A DNA stretch of 64,000 bases from Seriola aureovittata (GCF_021018895.1 NC_079377.1:17452501-17516500), one strand, 5' to 3'; shown: positions 11,888 through 24,159, numbered from the stretch's first letter. Numbers and translations: made by a program. The notes: generated by a model not told the origin, from the letters alone.

Positions 11888-11923
11888 TTGTGTTAGGAAG
11901 ACAGCACCCTCTTCCACAGCCAT
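11888..11923 (-). CDS. Candidate alternative ankyrin-G first exon (leader MAVEEGAVFLTQ)
   Basis: A 12-codon minus-strand frame, MAVEEGAVFLTQ, ends at a donor-like CAA|GTGAGT in phase 0 and so would join exon 2 in frame. The ATG has a strong context (A at -3, G at +4). The frame is also open upstream (another ATG at 12019). It lies about 630 bp downstream, in sense, of the MKVRKKRKE candidate and in the same GC-richer block. Short phase-0 ATG-to-donor frames occur by chance, and the A at the last exon base weakens the donor. Confidence 0.25.
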
Positions 11924-12555
11924 GCTCACTTTCTTTCCCTCTTTCTTTCTCTCCTCTGTATGAGCAGAAGTGAAACCTGAGCTCAGAGTGGTCAGCCAGC
12001 CAAGCAGCCAAACCGCCAACCGGTCATCTATTCAGTCAGTCAGCCAGCTCTGTCCTTATCTTAACCTCATGGGCATCCATCCCACTCAGAGGAGAGAGCA
12101 AGGTGCCAACTGCTCAGGTAACAGAGTACAAAAAAAAAAAAAAAAAAAATCAAAGCACACCGAGAGATGCTAGACCTGGAGGATGCAACAGCTCCTTCCG
12201 CTGTCTGGTCGATGACCTGCACTAGATAGAGGGATGGTGGGAGGAAAGACGTGAGTGGCGGGGGGAGAAGAGGATGCCGGGTGGAGAGGAAAGAAGAGAA
12301 GGGGTCTATCTAACTCTGCAGTGGTGAGTAAACAAAGCACTGAGCGTCTTGCAGTCTTTCACGCTGCAGAAAGGACACACGCTAAATCCCCTCTGCTGTC
12401 TCTCTCCCTCCCTGGCCCCTCTCTATCTCTCGCTCCCTTTTTTTTTTTTTAAATGTGTCAACAACGGGTAAATCCCTGCTGCTTCACAGAAGCTGGCCCC
12501 TGCCCCAGAAAGCACCTTCAAATGGGGAGGGTGCAGGAAGAGCACCCTGACTTAC

Positions 12556-12615
12556 CATAGTAGCTGAGGCTTCTCCCTCCCTCTCTGCCTCCTTCCTTTT
12601 CTTCCTCACCTTCAT
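12556..12615 (-). CDS. Candidate alternative ankyrin-G first exon (leader MKVRKKRKE...)
   Basis: On the minus strand an ATG opens a 20-codon frame (MKVRKKRKEAEREG, then EASATM) that runs directly into a good donor, ATG|GTAAGT, in phase 0. That is the phase needed to join exon 2 (SDSNAS). In-frame stops TAG TAA lie immediately upstream of the ATG, so the start is defined. The peptide is basic, as are known alternative ankyrin-G leaders, and it sits inside the large first intron, where mammalian ANK3 is known to have internal promoters. Against it, the start context is weak (T at -3), purine-rich DNA readily gives K/R/E-rich frames, and I recognise no matching leader. It is a candidate only. 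Confidence 0.3.
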
Positions 12616-14701
12616 TTACTATGAAGGGGTGGGGTGGAGGGGCTGTGAGATCTTGATATGGTGAGCGGGAGAGGGGCTGAACTGAAAATAGCAGCTGAAA
12701 CAAATACTTGAGCCAAAATGATTCGAGTGGGATATGGTAACCCCCCCCCCCCCCCTTCCCCTCTCTTGCTATCCCACCCACTCTCTCTCTTTCCCTCCCA
12801 CTCATTCTCTCTGGTTCACTCCCCCTGCCTCCCTCCGTCTCTGCCAGCACACTGCTCTTTATTGTCATCCTGCTTATCAGCTTTTTTTTTTTCCTAACAA
12901 AGACAACTGTGAGTGTGTGTGTTGTGAGTGTGTGTCAAGGCTGGGCTTGCTCTACCTGGTTGGAATGAACCAGGGGGGTCTCAGTGAATGGGGGCTGACA
13001 GCGTTGACTCTACGTGTGTGTACTGGGGGAGTTTACGAATCAAGTAACAGCAGAGAACAACAACAATAACACCAGACGCTATTTTGGGGCAAGTGGACCA
13101 GTGGGGCCCTCCCAACAATCAATGGGGACACTTTAACAGAGGATTAGGGGCTTTTCCTCTGGTATTAGGGACACCCTCTGTCCTCCCACCTCTCACCCCT
13201 CAGCAGACACGCCCCACTGCAGTCAGCTGAGTGGGAACTGGGGATGAGAAGCTCACCCCCACTGATTTCTCCTCACAAGTCCTGCTCATAGCTGAGCCTC
13301 AGCGCAGGAGGATAGCAGCCAAGTATACTCTCTGCTCTCCTGGAAAATGTGCATAAAGAGCCTGGATCTGATCTCTATCTATATGAGGGGAAGGGAAAAG
13401 ACAGCTGAGGTTAAGCCTCACATGGAACATAGTGTATTCCCAGTTATATGTTTGATCTTGGGTTGTTACACTTGTGGGTGGTATGTGATCTGATTATCTT
13501 ATCTCGGAGGACCACCAACAACTGTAAAGTGCTCCCAAAGCTCTATTTCATGCCACAGGATTTCTCAGTTGCTCTGAGTAGACACATAATAGATAATCCA
13601 GAGACGAGACAGCATGTTAATATTGGGCAAATTTGAAAAACATTGTTTTCACTGGCAATTTTTTTAATGCTAAAGGCCAACATTTCTTCAAAGGACGAGT
13701 CAGTTTTTACTCCATATTTTTCTCACTGTCAACAAATCCCACAAAAAGAACAAAACAAACAACATGTTAGTCCTGTACTTTCTCACATCCTTATCCTGTC
13801 TGTGTTTACTGGTAAAAAAAAAACAAGGCTCAGTAATTTCCTAAAACAGCTGGGCACTGTAGTTTTAGCAAATACTTAAACAAGAGTAAATAGCGCATTT
13901 GCTGGGTCTATTTTTAGACATGGATTTGATGTGATAGCATGTACTGTATTAACGGTAGCAGAACAGTGTACGTGGGATTGACTTTAGAAGAAATCTCTGT
14001 TGCGACAGTGTGGCTCACTGATGTGCTTTTCATAGTTTTTGGACAACAGTGGAGGTCTACAGCACAGAGCAATAAGCTCTATCAGGTTTTGACTACACAG
14101 GAAATATTTGTCAGTAGGATCAATTGTTAGTTTTAGTCTTTTCAAGGGATTTGTTGACAATAAGAAAAATAGAACAGAAGTTTAAAGAAAGTTAACAGTT
14201 ATGGCAAATCAACTATGGTTAAGAATGCTTTGGCAAATAAACAAAACATCAGGACCGCCTCGACCTCTAAACCTTTACTGTAGTGCTGTGTGGTTGAATA
14301 TAAGCATAATTCCTCAGGATACTTGTCTAAATACACATTTTTGTTGTTGGTGGAAAAGCCGCTCTCCACAGCTGAGTAAATAAACGCTGTGGTCATTGAC
14401 TTCCATATGGAAAATCCCAGGGACACACTGCTTTGTGGTCACTCTGTCCGTCTGCCTGCATCGTTTTGATAATAAAGAAGTTCATCAGCATCACACCCAT
14501 GCAAGTTATTTATAGCAGGAATAATACTGTTCTGGCAGCACTGCCTGTAATATCACACACACACTAACATACAGGTTCACACAGGCAGTCACATGCAGCT
14601 CATCCATCCCTCAGCTACTGCTTTCACATTCTGTCACCGTTCCAGAGGAATGGCACCACTTGCATTATGGGTATTTTCCAGTGCTATCAACTTTCAGATG
14701 G

Positions 14702-14708
<7 letters not shown>

Positions 14709-14733
<25 letters not shown>
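14709..14733 (+). repeat. (GA)n microsatellite
   Basis: About 12 GA units within a longer purine-rich patch. Confidence 0.95.
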
Positions 14734-14738
<5 letters not shown>

Positions 14739-14935
14739 GGAGAGTTAGAGACAGTCAGAGAGAGTCGGAGAAATTCAAAAGGAGAACGAGACAGAGTGGT
14801 GTACGTGAGAGCTGACAGAGGGAGTGACAGATGCTCTGGACTAGAAGAGGCGAGTTGAACATGTGATTGGTGGATCACAGGCCCCTTCACACTAACACTG
14901 CAGTGAGCAGCTTGGAAACGGCGGGGTTACCATGG

Positions 14936-14949
14936 CTACGGGGGAGGTT
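14936..14949. promoter_or_regulatory. X-box-like site in intron 1
   Basis: GTTACCATGGCTAC has a perfect left half and one mismatch in the right half. It is motif evidence only. Confidence 0.2.
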
Positions 14950-15918
14950 ACAACAGAAGAGGAAGAGAGTCAAGTCTACTTCTGGAAAATCACCTCTTTT
15001 GACACAGTTGTGTTTTATTCTTATGTTACCGCCTGTCAATAATCACACACACAAAATGGCTCGATACATTATCTGAGAATATGACATTGCAATTAGATTC
15101 TGAATAGATATTTTTCTTGTGGAGGCATTTGTGTGTCATGCTACGTTGTATTTGTGTATTCATTTATTTGCACAATTGAGTATTTGAACATTGAAATAGG
15201 GTGTGAGAGGGAGAGATGGTTGATATGGATAAAATCTTCTCCCACCTATTTGTGTATATATGTATATGGGGGCACATGAATATATTATTATATTCACCTT
15301 GTAACTGTTCAACTTTTTATTTCTTATTGGTGCCTTGAGGAATCATTTATATATACAATTGCCGGATGGGAATTAGCAATAGGTGATAGTGAGTGTGATC
15401 TTTATTAGTGCTTTAGAAAATAATGTGCGATATAGAAATGATGACCAAATAAGTTGAAATGATCTACTGTTCATTTTACTGAGCTAAGGCACTAAAATAA
15501 AATCAGAGATTCAACTGTAACATAGACTACATTTACTAACTCTAAGACAATATTATATCTTAAATCAAGACAGGTTGATTTATACTGATTATTTCTCATG
15601 AACTTGTGTAAATATGATCAGTGTGCAATAAATTATAGCACAGATTACCAATCAAAAGCTACTATAATATTTCCTGGAAGTAGTGCTTTGCTCCAGAGCT
15701 GTTTTATGCTTGTGACACACAACCCTAAAAAGTCATATATGCTTATATATTCAAAGGGAACAGAAATGGCTCTGAGCAAATCCAGTTGTCTCCTGGCTGG
15801 CTTGCCTTTCCTACGTTCACAAACATAAAAGGCAAAATCAGCCATCTCAGAGGAGCTGTAAAATATCACACCATCCTCATTCTGGGGAGTATCCTCAGTA
15901 TTTGTAGAGAAGATACAA

Positions 15919-15940
15919 CACACACACACACACACACACA
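15919..15940 (+). repeat. (CA)11 microsatellite
   Basis: Uninterrupted CA units. Confidence 0.95.
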
Positions 15941-16749
15941 GCAGACGAATATTTACTGTTCCTGCTGCATGGAGCTCGCTCAAGGGCACAGCTCCTCTCT
16001 GTCACCTGGGAGATGAGACCGTCGGGGAAGGAGGGGAGAAGGAGAGGAAGTGAGGGAGGGAGGGAGGGAGCTAAGAAGGCAGAAAGGAAGGGTAGAGAAC
16101 AGAGGAAGAGGAGGAAAGGAGGGAGGGAACTTGAAAAGGAAAATAGGTGAACCATTCAACTTGAGCAGCAACTGAATAAGCAAACCTCAGATGTCATCAC
16201 ACATCAACACCATATGTTCATCAGAAAAACCCTACGATGTAGACGTAAAAAAAATATCTCTGAAATACAATTTAAATCCTACATTCCTATTTTTGTGCTT
16301 GTTCTGAGGCTGCTGGAAGCATGCTGAGGCGACAACTGAAAGAATCCCATTATTTCCCATCTTATTACCATTTTCTACTACTTCTGCACAAATGGAGCCT
16401 CCTGTCTCTCTACTGTCTAGGACCAGGGACAAGAACGCTGACCCTGACGTGGGGAGAGCTTGAATGTCGCATTGGATTTCATCCAACTGACTCGTCAGCT
16501 GTACAGGTGAAACCTACACACTAGAGCACGATGCTGGATCAATAGATGTCCCGCCAAAAAGTCACCCTACAACAGGCTCCAGAAGAGCAAAGGTGGGACA
16601 ATGAAACGCATACAGGGGAGGGGGAGTGGTATAAGGAACGTGCAGGGGGTGGGTAGGGTTGAGAACAAAAGGTCAGAGGCTGAGGAGAGACAGTACAAGA
16701 GAGGCAGAAAAGAGTAATAGAGCGGAAACGATTAGTATACGAGTCAAGT

Positions 16750-17005
16750 CACAAAACGTATCTCTTCTGATTCATCTTTTCAGTAATTTTTCAAGGAAAA
16801 AAAGACAAATATTGTCTGGTTGCAGGTTGTGAAATGGCAGTATTTGCTTCTTTTCTTTGTCATATATCTCTTTCTAAATATCTTTGTGTTGGCTGACGAC
16901 ACTTGGAGTATTTTACACTATTTTCTGACATTTTATAGACCAAACGATTAACAGATTCATCCAAAAAATAATCCAGGATTAATCAATAATGCAAATGAGA
17001 GACAT
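16750..17005 (-). mobile_element. hAT-like miniature element relic, copy 1
   Basis: Non-coding repeat in reverse orientation, recognisable from TTTTCTGACATTTTATAGAC and CAAACGATTAACAGATTC followed by GATTAATCAATAATG. It belongs to the fish family with TAGGGCTGCAACTAA termini that is complete at 30311-30621. Confidence 0.65.
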
Positions 17006-17144
17006 TAGAGGTTGTGAGACAGAAACAGAACGAAAGAGGAAGACACACAGACAGCAAACAGAGGCATAGACAGGGAGAGAAAACAGAAGGACAGGGCTCT
17101 TGGCGAAACAGTGACAAGAGATCAAAGAAAAACTAAACAACATA

Positions 17145-17294
17145 TCAAAGTTTAGTTACATCTGGCACAAAGTCAGAGGCATCAAACTCCTCCTCCTCCC
17201 TCTGCTTTTCCTCCTCTAGCCTCAGTTTGACCTGCTGCAGACTCTGTTCAACAGTCAAACACTGGACTCTGGTGGACAGTCTCCTACATGACAA
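17145..17294 (-). CDS. Unassigned terminal-exon-like frame with acidic coiled-coil character
   Basis: On the minus strand an acceptor-like sequence (TTCTTTTTATACAG|TTG) opens a 49-codon frame that ends in TAA. The peptide has heptad-like leucines and dense charge (VEQSLQQVKLRLEEEKQ), then a different, non-repetitive tail ending FVPDVTKL. It looks like the C-terminal exon of a coiled-coil protein rather than random intron, but I do not recognise it. It is in the same orientation as the ankyrin gene and lies in its first intron. It could be an alternative terminal exon, an exon of a nested gene, a retrocopy fragment or chance. No AATAAA was seen close downstream. Confidence 0.25.
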   Translation of the reverse strand: MSCRRLSTRVQCLTVEQSLQQVKLRLEEEKQREEEEFDASDFVPDVTKL

Positions 17295-17372
17295 CTGTAT
17301 AAAAAGAATCCCAAGCTTCACTGTGTCCACATCTGGACTGTTTTTTTGTTTTTCTCTAACATAGGAAGAGTC

Positions 17373-17400
17373 TTTTGGTCATGAGAGTACATGACCAAAA
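17373..17400. other. Perfect 11-bp hairpin
   Basis: TTTTGGTCATG, loop AGAGTA, CATGACCAAAA. Both arms are perfect. It lies 79 bp upstream, in minus-strand sense, of the unassigned exon-like frame ending at 17145. Too short for a microRNA precursor. Confidence 0.5.
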
Positions 17401-18001
17401 TATAAGTTATAATATACAATATGCTTTACATTATTGGCTCATGGATCCAATCGTTTCTCTTGTTCACTCAAGCAAAAATTAGTTCAGTTGACAATATTGC
17501 TTGTACTGAAATATGGTGAAATTCTTCATATGCCTGCTGTGGCCTGTAGAGGAGCGTAGGCTGGACCTCTCTGTTGTCAGGGGAGACTTCCACTTGTTTC
17601 TATATATTTATAAAGCACTTCTAGGAAAACAAATTCGGAAAAGAGCTTGTTAAAAAAAAAAAAAAAGGCCTTTAAATGTTCCACAACCTCCCACACATGG
17701 AATGGTTAGATCTCACTCAAATGTGGGTCCTTCATCCCATATTTTTGGGTTTAAACTTTATCTAATGCTGGTTTGACGCCCTTCTCTGTATTCTTCTTTC
17801 ATCCTTATCTTTTATTGGCGGTTTTGTAAATGTTACTGTTTGTGTAAGTGTTTTTGCCTTTGCTTGAGAGTCCCATGATAAAAATTTTTGTCGGTTTTTC
17901 ACTATGAGGAACCCATTTCAAATAACACACAGTCACTTGTTAGTATAAAAACAGATTATAGTTTATAATTATAAGATGTCTATTATAGATTATAAACGTG
18001 T

Positions 18002-18420
18002 CCTCTGAGGGGAGAAGCAGAGTTTGAAGCCTTGGGGGAAGCCTCACTCATATCTCTGGCAGAGGTCTTTGATGTGGTCAAGAAGCTTCCCCTCAGTGGC
18101 AAGGTGCCAGGCGTGGATGAGATTTGCCCTTAGATGCTGAAGGCTCTGGACAGTGCCTGTGGACTGGCAGACTGGGGTTGTGGTTCCCATATTAAAAAAG
18201 GGAGACTGGAGGGTCTTGTGAGCTCCAATGCAGCAGTATGGAATACTAGGCAGTTAATAGGAGTCATTATCAGTGGCATATAAGTCGTCCTTATATACCA
18301 CTGGGAGGAGCTGGAAAACCTTGCAGGGGAGAAGGACTGGACTACTTTGCTCAACCTGCTGACACTGCAACCTGACTCCAGATTAGCGGCAGAAAATGGA
18401 TGGGATAGATGGATTATAGT
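18002..18420 (+). mobile_element. LINE (non-LTR retrotransposon) fragment, deleted and frame-broken
   Basis: Translation of the plus strand gives reverse-transcriptase text in two frames. One frame reads GEAEFEALGEASLISLAEVF and KLPLSGKVPGVDEICP, followed by a stop. After an internal deletion another frame reads VPVDWQTGVVVPILKKGD. The last 130 bp match the usual C-terminal end (GEELENLAGEKDWTTLLNLL-like) followed by AGAAAATGGATGG and a GATGG tail. This fits the GATG-tailed fish LINEs (RTE/Rex-like). It is dead: most of the RT, the endonuclease and the 5' end are absent. Confidence 0.8.
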
Positions 18421-20791
18421 TGCTTAAATTAATATTGTAATTTACTGAATGAAATTGTGAATTTCTTTGCATCATTTCAAAAATCAGTAATCAGTATAAA
18501 GCACAGATGTAGCATAAAGATCACGAGTTTCCGAGCAGAAAGTAGGAATTAACACAATTTAAATATGTCTTGTACAAATCAGACCTCCAGGTTATAACTG
18601 TCATTTGTATAATTTCAGTAACCCATAGTTCACACTGCTGAGAAGTGAAGCCACCTCAAGGTAATGACTAAAAAGAAGTCCATAAACCATCTTAAAACAC
18701 CTTTTGTGTCAAAAAGGATGTGAGTTTCCACTCTTTGTGACACAGTAATGGGACATAAAAATGCAAATGGCTAACCAGTAGATGGACTGAAATGACTATT
18801 CCCAATAATAAGGGCCAATCTAGTGTGAACAGCAGGTAGCATACATGAGCTGCAGGAGCTGAAACTGAGACGAGTTGTACTGTAAGTGTGTGTTGCTATA
18901 TGGAGGAGAGAAAGAGGAACATGTGATACATACATTTATAAATTTCACTGAGAGTGTGGGTAAAATGTGACAAAGACAGAGGTTTAGTCCATTGAAAGGA
19001 CTTTAGAGGAAAGACAAAGGCTTATAAAACATCAAGTCTCTGAATCACAAAGCTCAGTTCCTACTTCCACCTCTTCCCATTAAAAAAAACCAAAAAGTAC
19101 TTGATACTAAAATTCCATACAAAATACTCAAAAAGAAGGATTTTTCACTGACCGTCTAATTGACTCAATATATACACATGTACGCACCCACGGAAAAGGA
19201 ACATGGATCAATTCTCTCTTGTCATTTTTGTTCTCTCTTCTGTTTCCGAGGGTGTTATATAAACTTGAGCAGGCTGAACTGATATGACATAATTAATCTA
19301 ATCACATGATTGACTTTTTCCTCTGTGTCAGTTTGTAAGAGGCCTGCGGCAGTTAAGCTGCCTGGTATCTGTTACCAGGATGTTAGATCTGCCACTGATC
19401 CAGAGAAAAATGTTCTAGTAATGCAGGAGACAAGAGAAATGGCTTTTCAAGTCTCTTTCAAAACAGTATCCAAAGGTGCATGATTAAACCACTTCATCAG
19501 CTGCAGACATCCATTACTGATGAGCGCCCTCCCCCTCAACTTGTTCAAATTAATTTCTGCTGGGAGAAGAAGTGGTAGCGATGGATGGACAGATTTGAAA
19601 AAGCTTTAAGAATCCACTTCTTTCCTTTCCATCCACATTCTCTTGGGTCCTGTAGGTTTTTTCCTCCCATCCTCCTCCTTATCTCTCTCTCCATCATATC
19701 TTTACCAATTTCCCTGCCTCCTCTCATCCATCGTTCCACCACTGTTATCCATCTATTCTGTATGCATTTCAACAGACGTCAACAAGTTACCTTAGCTTAT
19801 TCTAGCCTTCTACATGTCCTATCTGTTCCACTGGATTAGCACCACAGCTGGGCTAAAATAAGTGAGAGTGCTTTGGACAGAGTGAGAGACTGAATGTCCA
19901 TCTGGCTCCTCAATTCAACAGGGCATGGTTAAATTTGAGTCAAGAAGAGTTTCAGAGTTATATAACCAAGTCTGAAGATGAAGATTCAGAGGAACCAGCG
20001 TATCTTGGAATACCAGCTTGGCTAAATAACAAACCAAGATAATTCAAGTCAGTAATTAAGTCGGTAAATTTAAGTGAGTAGATTAAATTTTTATGTGTGT
20101 ATGTGTGAGGATCTGCCACAGATACAGTGTATCTACAGTGGGTGTATGTGTGGTGGTGATAAATGTCTCTCTGCTGAGACCCCTGCAGCAGATAAGTGAG
20201 GCTGTTCTCCAGACTTTATGAGGAGGAAAAGGCCAAGTGTTAAAGATTCTTGTCCACATTATCACCGTATTATCATAATCTCAGAGAAATACATTGCTTC
20301 CATCCATCCATTTCTTTAAAATGGAAATGAGGGAAAATATAAAATACTGAAAATCAGTATTGTTACGATTAAATACATCAATATGCAATTCAATATATTA
20401 ATACTTTATTAAAGGAAAGTCTTGAATTTTGAAAGATGGCAAACACATGTCTCTGTCAGTCAAAAACTATGTTGTAATCTTCAAACTAAACATTTCCCAC
20501 AGCAAAGAGCCAGAGACGAAAACCAGGCTTTCATCGCCAAATATAATCTGTCATTTAAACAAAACAAAATCTGCTGTAAATGTCATTTATGTAGCTCCTA
20601 CTATAACATTTTGATAGCTCATAAAGCTATCTATAAAACAGAAAGAGGGCTGTTATTTTAGCCTGTGGAGCAGGGCTGAATGAAGCAGAGAGTGCTGTAA
20701 CTGTTTTCGCCTGATCTTTGGCAAGCAGGGAGCACCAGACGACAGCAGACCACGAACCATCTGTCCCCCCTGAACCCCCCCCCCCAGTCTC

Positions 20792-20804
20792 CACACAGAC
20801 ACAG

Positions 20805-20836
<32 letters not shown>

Positions 20837-20857
20837 ACACAGAGACACACACACAAA
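20792..20857 (+). repeat. Interrupted (CA)n microsatellite
   Basis: CA runs broken by GA units, preceded by a C-rich run (20774-20786). Confidence 0.9.
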
Positions 20858-22521
20858 CGCAGGCAGACAGTCACGAACATGCACACAAACCTAAACTAAA
20901 CACAGGCACAGGCACAAGGATGGCTCCGTAAACATGTTAAATTTAGGGGGGCGATATTCTAATCCTCCATGATCACCTTTTGACACGAGGCCAACAGGAC
21001 CAAATGCTCCATGCAGACATGGTGGATGTCTGAGAGACGAGGAGAAGTGAGGATGAAAGAGGAGAATGAAGTGAAGCATTGTGAGGAAGTATCAGAGTAG
21101 AAGGGGATTTACATGTGATTCATCCAGTGTCCAACATTCTCACCAGTAAAACTGCTGATCTTTCATTTATACTTCTTAAATCTGTGTATCCTCCTCCGCT
21201 AATACAGAGGTTATTACACATAACAGCATCCTATACTGGAGAAATGGTCTTTCAGATCCTGGCATTTCTGCTTGGCAAACAGGAGGCTATTAGATGCTGA
21301 AACGGCCAGCTGCCCCTCAGGCAACACAAAGTAATAGGCTGTTGAATGGGGAGGCCCAAATCCATAATAGCAGCACTCTCCAAACATGGCAACAAGACAG
21401 GCAATGAGAGTGTTGAGAGTAAAGAAATTCTCCTGTGTTTTGTTGCGATGAAATGGTCAATATCCCAAAAGACAAACCACTACAACTACAGGATATTTTA
21501 AATGACAAAACTGCATTTTGGCTCGTGGGACAGCAGCAAAAACTCCATACAGTATCAGTCCCTTTATAGCAGAGACGATAGCATGACCAAACCACAACAT
21601 CATCCCCTGAGGTCATGAGAGTTTAAGGGGCCAACTGGGTCAAACGTGGCCTGAAGAAGGATTTCAGTATATCTAAGGGGACAGAGTCGTGGAATGATCA
21701 TTCAATCTGTCGGCTAAGAGCATCACATTTAGATTAATAACACCAGCAGATGTCAGTGCAACAATCCTAACCACTACACATTAGGTGGAATGGCCCCAAA
21801 AGTCACATCATGTGACTTTCTAAAAGAGAAAAAGGAACAAAGGAGAATAAAAAAGCTCTCTCTGTTGCAATCTCCCTTTGTTAGGCAGGCTATGCTTATG
21901 AGCAGTGTCTCTCTATCAATTGTGCTGTGTTTAGCACAGGACATGGGACACGGAAATCGATAGAGGGAGGGGTACAGGATGATCCAGAATGTCTCTCTCC
22001 GTCTTCTCTCTGGGTTGATTTTGGTTGCTATTTTCTTTCAGCAGGACACTGCAATATGAATCTGATCTACTGGTATATAGTAATACAGTAACCTGGACTT
22101 TGCTTTACAGTGCGTAGCTCAGAATGCATGAAAGGATGGATATTTTGCAAGTCAACATTTAGTTGTTCCTAGACCTTGCACAAAAAAATACCCAAGAAAA
22201 ATATCAAAAAGAATGGCTAGATGATGAACAAAAAACCTCCACTGGCGCTTTATGTATTCTCATTATTATCATGCATACCTGTTCACAGTCAGATCAAAAG
22301 TTGGGTTAATAGTTTCCTCTGTAACACTGGAGAACTACCCCAGACTAAATGTCAAATCAAGCGGCACAATATCCAACAAAAACAAGCTTTGGTTTAATAT
22401 AATGACAAACTACTACACTGGTATAATCTTGGTCTCTCTGTGCACTCAGATGTGTTGTATACATAATGCAGACATGCACTATGATGTTGTTTACCAGTGC
22501 TGTAAGTCGTTAGACTCATTA

Positions 22522-22832
22522 ACTGGAATAGTACAACATTTTGGGAAATATACTTGCTTGTTTTCTTGCTGAGAATTAGATTAGAAATTGATACCACTTG
22601 TATGGTTTGTACATGATTATGGATTAGGTTAAGCAGAAAGACTGGAGGCAGGGAACAACAGCTAGCCTGGTTCTGTCCAAAGGCAGGAAAGCCCACCTAC
22701 AAGCCTCTATAATGCTCATTAATCAACACATTTTATCTTGTTTGTTTCATCTGTAGAAAAACTGAAGCACAAAAATGACACATTGTGGTTTTAAGGAGTG
22801 TTATATGCCAGACTTTTTCTTGGCAACCAGCA
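22522..22832 (+). repeat. Dispersed repeat family 2, longer copy
   Basis: Shares ACATTTTGGGAAATATACTT, TTGCTGAGAATTAGAT and the downstream block AACAGCTAGCCTGGTTCTGT with the family seen at 11225. It continues to TGTGGTTTTAAGGAGTGTTA and ends near TTTCTTGGCAACCAG. It is non-coding, and the class (SINE or miniature DNA element) is not settled from this window. Confidence 0.7.
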
Positions 22833-24091
22833 GAGCCTCCGTGTTCATCTCTTCCTTTAATGCATCACAACACAATGAGTCAAATATCTGGGTGAGAACT
22901 TGATGATATACTGTGGCTTGCATATCACAGTGTAACCGTCAGAGTAGGTAAAATGCAACAAGCAGTAAATGACTGCTGGCAGTTGGGACTCAGTCTATTG
23001 TCCTGCAAGACAGACAATTTTTTATCGTGGGTGGCAGCACTTTTACTTTAGACCAGCGTTAGTCCTGTAGCACTAAAATCTGTGACTGGCATCCTCGTGA
23101 GCCTTCCCCACCCCCTCTGTACGAGGGCCTGTTTGCTGACCCTCTCTGACCCCCCCGTGTCCATCCATCCATCACACACAGCCAGAGCTGACTGCTCACC
23201 AAGGCTACAGCCACATGTGCTCTCACACACACACTTAAGGACAACACATATACATACAGTAAGCAGTCTTGAGCAGATATTTTGTGCAGTGCGAAACACT
23301 CAGTGTACAAAGCAGCCTAGGTGCACACACATACACACACATTTATTTTGCCTACTATGGTACATATGCATGCTCCAGCAGCTAGCGTCAAGGTCGCAGC
23401 TGAGCAGAGAGACTAATGACCTATAATAAGACACAACCTTGACTGATGGGTACAGTCAGTTAGTTATAGCAGCCAACAGAGCAGCACACACACACACTCC
23501 TATATACACAAACACACACAGACACTGAAACAAATACACACAGAGTGCCCTGTTCTCTGCAGCTCAGCATCATTGTTCTGTATCTGCTCTCTTCAGGTGG
23601 ATTCTGATCTGCCATACTTAATTTTACCTCTCGCTCACTCTCATCCCATCTCTCCCTTTGTACTTGAGTGTTTCTGTTTTGCTGTCATCCGTACTCAACT
23701 TTGGCCAGCAGAGATGTCCAGAGAAACAAACTGTGAATGGATGATTTCAATAGGTGACATGTTTGTGACACATTTCTTACATGTTGGTTATCTTATGGTA
23801 GAATTGCATGTATGTTCCCACACTACAGGAAGGGCAATGCATTTTAATAGCAGATTAGGGGTGGTATGTGTTCCCATAAGGACACTAGGCAGCTATGACG
23901 TTGTCAGCAACAACACAAATGATCAAGGCACGTTTGTATAGCCTCCACCCCCACACTCAGCTCACCTTGAAGTGTGTCCTATATACACATTCAGAAACGT
24001 ATAGCTATAAAGATTCAAGCACAGACACATACATGTGCAAAACACACATATACTGTATACACACAAAATACAGTTATACAAACACACACAT

Positions 24092-24098
<7 letters not shown>

Positions 24099-24158
<60 letters not shown>
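24099..24158 (+). repeat. (CA)29 microsatellite
   Basis: Uninterrupted CA run of about 59 bp, the longest CA tract in the window. Confidence 0.95.

Positions 24159-24159
<1 letters not shown>

Noticed and set aside
17373..17400. microRNA precursor
   Set aside because: An 11-bp stem with a 6-base loop is far shorter than the roughly 22-30 bp stem of a microRNA hairpin.
24099..24158. CRISPR-like or coding tandem repeat
   Set aside because: A plain CA dinucleotide microsatellite; there are no spacers and no conserved repeat unit.
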